Positions 57,360 through 64,000 of a DNA stretch of 64,000 bases are shown here, in pieces (positions within the stretch are counted from its first letter, which is position 1; every line of letters starts with the position of its first letter). Under the pieces are notes generated by a model. That model was not told the origin of the DNA. It saw only the letters and a program-made list of their open reading frames with translations, and searched no databases. The DNA is from Prodigiosinella confusarubida (GTDB lineage Bacteria; Pseudomonadota; Gammaproteobacteria; Enterobacterales; Enterobacteriaceae). The stretch is taken from contig NZ_CP025085.1 of assembly GCF_002847015.1 (NCBI RefSeq), positions 3,720,001 through 3,784,000 of the forward strand, read 5' to 3'. The position numbers and the translations under genes are program-made.

Positions 57360-57986
57360 ATGAACCGCTTCGTCATTGCGGAGCCAAAACGTTGTATCGG
57401 ATGCAACACCTGTATGGCCGCCTGTACACAGGTACACCGCCAACAGGGACTACAGACACATCCGAGATTGACGGTCGAGCGCGATGCCGGTGGCACCGCT
57501 CCGGTACTATGCCGTCACTGTGAGGATGCGCCCTGTGCCAAGGCATGTCCGGTCAATGCCATTACGCATCAGGATAATGCGGTGGTACTGGATGAGAATA
57601 CCTGCATCGGTTGCAAGCTTTGTGCTATCGCCTGTCCATTTGGCGCAATCACTCCATCAGGCAGCAAGCCGCTGTCTATTCCGGAAACGTTTGATCAGCA
57701 TATTCCGCTGTCCATGCTCTCTGACGTGCCGGTCAGCGTTTCCTCTATTCATCCGTTCCTGTCATGGAATGCCGGTGTTCGCAGCATTGCGGTGAAATGC
57801 GACTTGTGTGACTTCCTGGAAAATGGCCCGGAATGTGTGCGTGTCTGTCCGACCAACGCCCTGTATCTGGTCGATGACCAGAGCATGGAAAACGCTATAG
57901 CCGCCAAGCAGAAACAGGCGATGGAATGGCCGACCGGTAATATTCCTTTCCCGCCAACGGAAAATGAACGGGAGCCAAAATTATGA
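57360..57986 (+). CDS. hyfA: HyfA, 4Fe-4S electron-transfer subunit of hydrogenase-4
   Basis: 208-residue ferredoxin-like subunit carrying electrons between formate dehydrogenase and hydrogenase. Cysteines cluster as CIGCNTCMAAC (12-22), CRHCEDAPCAKACP (51-64), CIGCKLCAIACP (82-93) and KCDLCDF...CVRVCP (about 140-158), giving four 4Fe-4S sites. Sequence follows E. coli HyfA from MNRFVIAEP. The ATG at 57360 has GGAGGG eight bases away; earlier ATGs lie in the promoter. The stop overlaps hyfB (ATGA). Confidence 0.95.
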   Translation: MNRFVIAEPKRCIGCNTCMAACTQVHRQQGLQTHPRLTVERDAGGTAPVLCRHCEDAPCAKACPVNAITHQDNAVVLDENTCIGCKLCAIACPFGAITPSGSKPLSIPETFDQHIPLSMLSDVPVSVSSIHPFLSWNAGVRSIAVKCDLCDFLENGPECVRVCPTNALYLVDDQSMENAIAAKQKQAMEWPTGNIPFPPTENEREPKL

Positions 57987-60004
57987 TGACTGCATTGCAA
58001 TGGCTGAGTCTGTCACTGGCATTTTATCTGGCGGGCGCACTGCTTTCCCTGTGTCTGTCGCGTCAGGAGTCGATGGCTATCCGCCTGAGTGGGCTCTGTT
58101 CGTTTGTCGGCGGTTGCGCCGGCGTCGCGGCGGCATTACCCCTACTACTCGGTGGCCCGGTCGTCACTGCCATGTTTAGTGGTCCATTTGATGCCTTCGC
58201 TCACCTGACCTTACGTCTTGATGCCCTGGCGGCATTTATGGTGATGGTGATTTCCCTGCTGGTGATGATGACATCGCTCTACTCACTGGCTTATCTCCAG
58301 GAATACCGCGGACGCGGCGCCTGGGCGATGGGGTTCTTCATGAACCTGTTTATCGCCTCGATGGTAGCGCTGGTGGTGGTGGATAACGCTTTCTACTTCA
58401 TTATTCTGTTTGAAGTGATGTCCCTTAGCTCCTACTTCCTGGTGATTTCCGAACAAAACGAAGAAGCGGTCAGCGCTGGTCTGCTCTATTTCCTGATTGC
58501 TCACGCCGGTTCGGTGCTGATCATGATCGCCTTCTTCCTGCTCTACCGGCATAGCGGTAGCCTGGATTTTGCGGATTTCCGAAAGGCATCGCTGTCTGCA
58601 CCACAGGCTTCCGTTGTCTTCCTGCTGGCGTTCTTTGGTTTTGGCGCCAAAGCCGGGATGTTGCCGTTACACGGCTGGTTGCCACGTGCTCACCCGGCAG
58701 CGCCGTCACACGCTTCCGCGTTGATGTCCGGCGTCATGGTGAAAATCGGTATCTTCGGGATCATCAAAGTCGGCATCGATCTGCTCGGTGCCACCGAAAC
58801 ATGGTGGGGCGTGGTGGTACTGGCGTTTGGTGCGGTGTCTTCGGTACTGGGTGTGCTGTATGCGCTGGCCGAACACGATATCAAACGGCTGTTGGCTTAC
58901 CACACGGTAGAAAACATCGGCATTATTCTGATGGGTGTCGGCGTTGGCATGATTGGCATTGCCACGCATCATCCGCTGCTGGCGATGCTGGGTCTGCTTG
59001 GTGGCTTGTATCACCTGCTTAACCATGCCGTGTTTAAAGGCTTATTGTTCCTCGGGGCCGGGGCCGTCATTTATCGTCTGCACACTAAAGATATGGAAAA
59101 AATGGGGGGTCTGGCTCGCCTGATGCCACGTACCGCACTGGCGTTTATGGTCGGGTGTATGGCTATCTCCGCGCTGCCGCCACTGAACGGTTTTGTCAGT
59201 GAATGGTTTACCTATCAATCGCTGTTTAGCCTCAGTCACGAGGGCAGTTTTGGCCTGCGTCTGGTGGCACCGATTGCCATCGTGATGCTGGCGATTACCG
59301 GTGCGCTGGCAGCCATGTGTTTTGTCAAGGTTTACGGTATCAGTTTCTCTGGTGCGCCACGCAGTGAAAAAGCCGCTCAGGCCCGGGAAGTCCCATGGCC
59401 GATGACCACCGCCATGTTGTTGCTGGCGTTACTGTGCGTGCTGCTGGGTATCGGTGCCAGCGAGGTCGCTCCCGTCATTGCACAAGTGGCCGCCAGTCTG
59501 ACCCACAATAGCGCCCCGACTGTGGCACTGGGTATGCAGGTATTCCCTGGCAATCCGCAACAGACCTCGCTGAACACCCCCTTGATCTTCATTCTGTTGC
59601 TGGCATTACCGCTGCTGCCGCTGCTGCTTTACGTCGGCTGTCGCGGTGCTCGCCTGAACTTCCGTCAACGCGGCACGCCGTGGGCTTGTGGTTATGGTTA
59701 TGAAGCCTCGATGGCGGCATCAGCAGGTAGCTTTACCCAACCGTTACGCGTGATGTTCGCACCACTGTACCGGATGCGTAAAACCCTGGATCCCGCCCCG
59801 GCGATGCAAAGCGCACTGGAACATACCACCCAGGCGGCAGGATACGTCGAACCTGTGTGGGACGACCATATCGTGGGGCCATTAGTGCGGGGCGTACAAC
59901 GTCTCGGCCGCGCCGCGCAGTGGATTCAGAATGGTGACTTCCGGGTCTACTGCCTGTATGTGGTCGCCGCGCTGGTTATTCTGATACTGGCGACAATGGC
60001 CTAA
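57983..60004 (+). CDS. hyfB: HyfB, NuoL/M/N-like membrane subunit of hydrogenase-4
   Basis: 673 residues (E. coli HyfB about 672), roughly sixteen membrane helices of the Mrp-antiporter type: YFIILFEVMSLSSYFLVISE with the conserved Glu, GAKAGMLPLHGWLPRAHPAA with the conserved Lys and LLAYHTVENIGIILMGVGVG with another. HyfB is one of several ion-translocating subunits thought to couple formate-linked hydrogen production to ion pumping. Coupled to hyfA and followed by hyfC after 13 bases. Confidence 0.95.
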   Translation: MMTALQWLSLSLAFYLAGALLSLCLSRQESMAIRLSGLCSFVGGCAGVAAALPLLLGGPVVTAMFSGPFDAFAHLTLRLDALAAFMVMVISLLVMMTSLYSLAYLQEYRGRGAWAMGFFMNLFIASMVALVVVDNAFYFIILFEVMSLSSYFLVISEQNEEAVSAGLLYFLIAHAGSVLIMIAFFLLYRHSGSLDFADFRKASLSAPQASVVFLLAFFGFGAKAGMLPLHGWLPRAHPAAPSHASALMSGVMVKIGIFGIIKVGIDLLGATETWWGVVVLAFGAVSSVLGVLYALAEHDIKRLLAYHTVENIGIILMGVGVGMIGIATHHPLLAMLGLLGGLYHLLNHAVFKGLLFLGAGAVIYRLHTKDMEKMGGLARLMPRTALAFMVGCMAISALPPLNGFVSEWFTYQSLFSLSHEGSFGLRLVAPIAIVMLAITGALAAMCFVKVYGISFSGAPRSEKAAQAREVPWPMTTAMLLLALLCVLLGIGASEVAPVIAQVAASLTHNSAPTVALGMQVFPGNPQQTSLNTPLIFILLLALPLLPLLLYVGCRGARLNFRQRGTPWACGYGYEASMAASAGSFTQPLRVMFAPLYRMRKTLDPAPAMQSALEHTTQAAGYVEPVWDDHIVGPLVRGVQRLGRAAQWIQNGDFRVYCLYVVAALVILILATMA

Positions 60005-60017
60005 GGAGAACAGGATC

Positions 60018-60965
60018 ATGACTCACGTTTCCGTATTTACCCTGATCGTCTGTGCCCTGTTACAGGCCGTGCTGTTACTGGCTATTGCACCGCTGATGTC
60101 TGGCATGTCGCGGGTCATCCGCGCCAAGATGCACTCTCGTCAGGGGCCGGGCATATTGCAGGATTACCGTGACCTCTTCAAACTGCTGCGCCGGCAGGAA
60201 GTGGCGCCGCAGCACAGTGGCGGTGTCTTTCGTCTGATGCCGTTTGTGTTGCTGAGCACCATGATGGTGGTCGCGATGACGTTACCTATCATCACCGATG
60301 CCTCTCCGTTCGGGGCCGGCGGCGACATTATCACCCTGCTCTATCTGTTTGCGGTGTTTCGTTTCTTCTTCTCGTTATCCGGTCTGGATTCCGGCAGTAG
60401 TTTCGCCGGGATTGGTGCCAGCCGTGAGCTGACACTCGGCGTGCTGGTGGAGCCGATTCTGATTCTGGCACTGCTGGTGGTAGCACTGATTGCCGGATCG
60501 ACCAATATCGGCAACATCAGTCAGCAATTGGCCAACGGCCATTGGGTTTCACCGACCGCAACCGTACTGGCGCTGCTGGCCTGCGCCTTCGCCGTTTTCA
60601 TCGAGATGGGCAAAATCCCGTTCGATGTAGCCGAAGCCGAACAGGAATTACAGGAAGGCCCGCTGACTGAGTATTCCGGTGCTGGCCTGGCATTGGTGAA
60701 ATGGGGTATCAGCCTGAAACAGGTGGTGGTTGCCGCGCTGTTTCTGTCAATTTTCATCCCGTTTGGTAAAGCCGCCAGTGTCTCGCTGGCGGGCATACTG
60801 TGGGGTTCACTGACCTTTGTCATCAAGCTGGGAGTGGTATTTATCGTTGCCGCCCTGATTGAGAACAGCCTGGCCCGTGGACGTTTCCTGCTGACCGGGC
60901 GAGTTACCTGGCTGGGCTTCGGCGTTGCGGCGCTGGCGTTCGTTTTCTATCTGACTGGTCTATAA
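60018..60965 (+). CDS. hyfC: HyfC, NuoH-like membrane subunit of hydrogenase-4
   Basis: 315 residues, the same as E. coli HyfC. NuoH-type features: RAKMHSRQGPGILQDYRDLF near residue 33, GLDSGSSFAGIGASRELTLG, and EMGKIPFDVAEAEQELQEGPLTEYSG-type loop with the conserved acidic residues that contact the hydrogenase arm. AGGAG precedes the ATG. Confidence 0.95.
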   Translation: MTHVSVFTLIVCALLQAVLLLAIAPLMSGMSRVIRAKMHSRQGPGILQDYRDLFKLLRRQEVAPQHSGGVFRLMPFVLLSTMMVVAMTLPIITDASPFGAGGDIITLLYLFAVFRFFFSLSGLDSGSSFAGIGASRELTLGVLVEPILILALLVVALIAGSTNIGNISQQLANGHWVSPTATVLALLACAFAVFIEMGKIPFDVAEAEQELQEGPLTEYSGAGLALVKWGISLKQVVVAALFLSIFIPFGKAASVSLAGILWGSLTFVIKLGVVFIVAALIENSLARGRFLLTGRVTWLGFGVAALAFVFYLTGL

Positions 60966-60981
60966 GGAGTAAGCATTCATC

Positions 60982-62436
60982 ATGGAGACTTTTGCAATAG
61001 AGAATGTTGCCCTTGCGACCATCCTGCTGCCGTTCTTCGGCGCACTGTTGATCGCTTTTATGCCGCCGCGACAGGCCAAGATCCTGTGCAGTCTGTTCGC
61101 ATTGCTGGCGACACTCGGCATGGGCTGGCTGGCCTGCGCCTATTTCAACAGCGGGAAGACGGACGTCACCTTCACCCTCTACCGCTACGGCCAGACTGAA
61201 ATCTTCGGATTCATACTGGACAGAATCAGCCTGCTGATTGGCTTTGCCGTGGTGTCCCTCGGCCTGCTGGTGAGCATTTATTCCTGCGGTTACCTGACGC
61301 TGGGCAACCGTGAACATCCCCATGAAGGGACCAACCGTTATTACGCGTTCCTGTTGGTGTTCATCGGTGCGATGGCCGGGCTGACACTCTCTTCCACCAT
61401 TCTGGGGCAGTTGCTGTTCTTTGAAATCACCGGAGGATGTTCCTGGGCGCTGATCGGTTACTACCAAACCCCCAAGTCGCTGCGCTCGGCGATGAAAGCA
61501 CTGTTGGTAACCCACGTGGCCTCCATCGGGCTTTATCTGGCGGCGGCGTATCTGTTCGTCAACACCGGCACCTTTGCGCTCAGCGCGCTGTCGCAGTTGG
61601 ATGAAACCGGCAAGATCGTCGTGTTCAGCGGAATTCTGTTTGCCGCCTGGGGGAAATCCGCCCAGTTCCCGTTACACGTCTGGTTGCCGGACGCGATGGA
61701 AGCACCCACACCGGTCAGTTCGTACCTGCACGCCGCGTCAATGGTGAAAGTGGGGGTTTACATTTTTGCCCGCGCCATTCTGTCTGCTGGTGAGGTTCCG
61801 CACGTGATTGGCGTCGTCGGTATCGTGATGGCCACCATTACCCTGGTGTATGGCTTCCTGATGTATCTGCCGCAAAAAGATATGAAACGTCTGCTGGCCT
61901 ACTCCACTATCACCCAGCTGTCTTACATCTTCTTTGCGCTGTCACTGTCGATCTTCGGCTCACGCATGGCCTTTGATGCCGGTATTGCCTACATCTTCAA
62001 CCATGCCTTCGCCAAGAGTCTGTTCTTCCTGGTGGCGGGTGCGCTCAGCTACAGCTGCGGTACCCGTATGTTACCGAAGCTGAAAGGGATAATGCGCAAG
62101 ATGCCGCTGCTGGGCGTGGGATTCTGCGTCGCAGCGCTGGCGATCACCGGGGTGCCGCCTTTCAATGGCTTCTTCAGTAAATTTCCGCTGTTTGCCGCCG
62201 GTTTTGCGCTGTCCCGTGAACAAGTGTGGTTGCTGCCACTGCTGATCATCACGCTGATTGAATCGGTTGGCAGCTTCGCCTGGTTCCTTTACTGGTTTGG
62301 CCGTACCGTACCGGGCGAACCTTCGGAGGAAGTGGCTACCGCGACACCAGTGCCCCGCTCCATGCAGGCGGTGCTGTTGGTACTGATTGGGATGTCACTG
62401 TTTTCCAGCGTCATTGCCGCCCTGTGGCTGAAATAA
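60982..62436 (+). CDS. hyfD: HyfD, antiporter-like membrane subunit of hydrogenase-4
   Basis: 484 residues (E. coli about 479). Mrp-type core: FFEITGGCSWALIGYYQTPK with the conserved Glu, GKSAQFPLHVWLPDAMEAPT with Lys, and KRLLAYSTITQLSYIFFALS. Unique to hydrogenase-4 relative to hydrogenase-3, supporting assignment as Hyf. AAGGAG precedes the ATG. Confidence 0.95.
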   Translation: METFAIENVALATILLPFFGALLIAFMPPRQAKILCSLFALLATLGMGWLACAYFNSGKTDVTFTLYRYGQTEIFGFILDRISLLIGFAVVSLGLLVSIYSCGYLTLGNREHPHEGTNRYYAFLLVFIGAMAGLTLSSTILGQLLFFEITGGCSWALIGYYQTPKSLRSAMKALLVTHVASIGLYLAAAYLFVNTGTFALSALSQLDETGKIVVFSGILFAAWGKSAQFPLHVWLPDAMEAPTPVSSYLHAASMVKVGVYIFARAILSAGEVPHVIGVVGIVMATITLVYGFLMYLPQKDMKRLLAYSTITQLSYIFFALSLSIFGSRMAFDAGIAYIFNHAFAKSLFFLVAGALSYSCGTRMLPKLKGIMRKMPLLGVGFCVAALAITGVPPFNGFFSKFPLFAAGFALSREQVWLLPLLIITLIESVGSFAWFLYWFGRTVPGEPSEEVATATPVPRSMQAVLLVLIGMSLFSSVIAALWLK

Positions 62437-62445
62437 GGAACGATC

Positions 62446-63096
62446 ATGACTGGATCACTTATCGTAAATAACCTGGCCGGACTGCTGATCATCACTTCAC
62501 TGCTGGTGATCGGCGCCAGAAAGCCCACCACCTCAGCTTGTTTGTACGCACTGCAATCGTTAGTGCTGGTGCTGATTTTCATTTCACTGGCCAATACCTT
62601 GCACGCACCGGAGTTGTACTGGTGGTCCATCAGCGCCTTTATCACCAAAGTGGTGCTGGTGCCGACCATCATGTACCGCTCCTTCCGTAAGCTGGCCGAC
62701 CCGAAAGCCGATGGCGGCGTGCTCAGCCCGGCGATGATTATTCTGATCGCCACAGTGATTGTGGTGCTGAGCTACTTCGCGGTGGCCCCGGTGCAACTGC
62801 CGATGGTCAGCGAACTGAAACCAGCGCTGGCAGTATCGCTGGGACATTTCATGATTGGCCTGCTGTGTATTGTCAGCCAGCGCAACATTCTCAAACAGGT
62901 GTTTGGTTACTGCCTGATGGAAAACGGCGCACATCTGACGCTGGCGTTGCTGGCAAACCGCGCACCGGAGCTGGTGGAAATCGGTATCGCGACCGATGCC
63001 ATTTTTGCGGTCATCGTGATGGCACTGATGGCACGCAAAATCCATCGCACACTTAACACGCTGGATGTTCAGCAACTGACAGCGCTGAAAGGGTGA
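62446..63096 (+). CDS. hyfE: HyfE, NuoK-like membrane subunit of hydrogenase-4
   Basis: 216 residues, as in E. coli HyfE. Six or seven hydrophobic helices; [20 protein letters not shown] holds the NuoK-type membrane Glu. An AAGGA site precedes the ATG. It starts 9 bases after hyfD and ends 5 bases before hyfF. Confidence 0.94.
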   Translation: MTGSLIVNNLAGLLIITSLLVIGARKPTTSACLYALQSLVLVLIFISLANTLHAPELYWWSISAFITKVVLVPTIMYRSFRKLADPKADGGVLSPAMIILIATVIVVLSYFAVAPVQLPMVSELKPALAVSLGHFMIGLLCIVSQRNILKQVFGYCLMENGAHLTLALLANRAPELVEIGIATDAIFAVIVMALMARKIHRTLNTLDVQQLTALKG

Positions 63097-63101
63097 ATAA
63101 C

Positions 63102-64000
63102 ATGAGTAATATCGATCTCTTTCTCATCCTGCTGGGTTCACCGCTGGTGGTCGCCCTGTTGGCCTTTGTCTGCCGCTTTACCGGCGGCGCGGCGCGCGGG
63201 TTGGTTAACCTGTTGCACTTGCTGGGTATCATCGTGTTATTGGTTGTCACGCTGTTCGCCGTGTGGACCGTCTACCAACACGGCGAGTTGCTGGCCGCCA
63301 ATCGCTGGCTGCATCTGGATAGCCTGAGCGCTCTGTTTCTGGCCATTCTGGGTATCATCGGCTTTATCACCGGCCTCTATTCGATCGGCTATATGCGCCA
63401 TGAAGTGGACAGTGGTGAAATCACCGTGACCACATTGTGCAACTACTACGGTTTCTTCCACCTGTTCCTGTTCACCATGCTGTTGGTGATCACCAGTAAC
63501 AACCTGATCCTGATGTGGGCGGCGATTGAAGCCACCACGCTCAGCTCGGCGTTTCTGGTGGGGCTGTACGGTCAGCGTTCCTCGCTGGAAGCGGCCTGGA
63601 AATACATCATTATCTGTACCGTGGGTGTCGCGTTTGGTCTGTATGGCACGGTGTTGGTGTATTCCAATGCCGCCAGCGTGATGGCTAACCCTGGCGACGC
63701 CATTTTCTGGACTGAGGTGATGAAACACGCCAGCCAGCTAGATAGCACGCTGATGCACCTGGCATTTATCTTCATCCTCATCGGCTTTGGCACCAAAACC
63801 GGCCTGTTCCCGATGCACGCCTGGTTACCTGACGCACACAGTGAAGCCCCCAGCCCGACCAGTGCGCTGTTATCAGCGGTACTGCTGAACTGTGCATTAT
63901 TGGTAATAATCCGCTATTACATGCTGATCAGTGCCGCCATTGGCCCCGAGTTCCCACAACGACTGCTGATTATTTTCGGCACGATGTCGGTCGCCGTGGC
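63102..64000 (+). CDS. hyfF: HyfF, NuoL/N-like membrane subunit, cut by window edge
   Basis: About 299 residues are present from [20 protein letters not shown]; the E. coli protein has about 526. Conserved [20 protein letters not shown] with the membrane Glu and [20 protein letters not shown] with the Lys. The hyf operon must continue outside the window with the catalytic subunits hyfG onward. Confidence 0.94.
   Translation, partial: MSNIDLFLILLGSPLVVALLAFVCRFTGGAARGLVNLLHLLGIIVLLVVTLFAVWTVYQHGELLAANRWLHLDSLSALFLAILGIIGFITGLYSIGYMRHEVDSGEITVTTLCNYYGFFHLFLFTMLLVITSNNLILMWAAIEATTLSSAFLVGLYGQRSSLEAAWKYIIICTVGVAFGLYGTVLVYSNAASVMANPGDAIFWTEVMKHASQLDSTLMHLAFIFILIGFGTKTGLFPMHAWLPDAHSEAPSPTSALLSAVLLNCALLVIIRYYMLISAAIGPEFPQRLLIIFGTMSVAV

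Overview
The window reads as a chromosomal segment of an enterobacterium, most likely a soft-rot Pectobacteriaceae (Dickeya/Pectobacterium/Brenneria-like). The grounds are: many proteins can be lined up nearly end to end with Escherichia coli orthologues recalled from memory (DcuB, GltP, PatA, PatD, Hyf, Phn, LacY-type permease), ERIC elements sit between genes, and several accessory loci (hyf formate hydrogenlyase, choloylglycine-hydrolase-type acylase, DUF134/NifX-like pair) are familiar from soft-rot genomes. No rRNA, tRNA, CRISPR array, phage or intact insertion sequence was seen. Genus is an inference.

Layout. 1-3.9 kb: arginine deiminase operon (arcA, truncated arcC) and a cytoplasmic Ntn-type acylase. 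4.3-11.1 kb: a mosaic with a SymE-type toxin, an unknown lipoprotein, the intact efeUOB ferrous-iron uptake operon, a DUF134 regulator with a NifX-like metal-binding protein and an AhpD-fold protein, punctuated by ERIC elements. 11.7-13.6 kb: a soluble FIST-domain chemoreceptor. 13.7-27.7 kb: a long leftward block, apparently one or two operons, with an Lrp-type regulator, aminotransferase, 2-hydroxyacid dehydrogenase, acetyltransferase, two FAD amine-oxidase-like enzymes, a Dpp/Opp-type ABC importer, a HAD hydrolase and an aldehyde dehydrogenase. It looks like a complete import-and-oxidise pathway for an unidentified amine or N-substituted amino acid and is the least explained system here. 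28.3-29.1 kb: a papain-like peptidase without signal peptide.

29.2-33.8 kb: raffinose/melibiose locus rafB-rafA-rafR with twin RafR operators but no sucrose hydrolase. 33.9-35.7 kb: DinB-fold protein and a RomA-like metallo-beta-lactamase-fold hydrolase. 35.8-47.3 kb: the carbon-phosphorus lyase system in two leftward units, phnFGHIJKLMNP and phnCDEE, the second behind a strong Pho box. 47.6-50.8 kb: putrescine degradation (patA, patD), each gene preceded by a sigma-54-type promoter. 52-54.8 kb: convergent dcuB and gltP separated by a bidirectional terminator. 55.4-56.4 kb: an EamA transporter. 56.7-64 kb: hypC and, divergently, hyfABCDEF (hydrogenase-4/formate hydrogenlyase-2, running off the window), with back-to-back sigma-54-type promoters and an FhlA-like site between them.

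The common theme is nitrogen, phosphorus and fermentative metabolism: arginine, putrescine and an unknown amine as nitrogen sources, phosphonates as phosphorus source, fumarate/C4-dicarboxylate exchange and formate-driven hydrogen production under anoxia. Start codons were chosen from Shine-Dalgarno spacing, family length and overlaps; where they differ from the longest possible reading frame this is stated in the entry.
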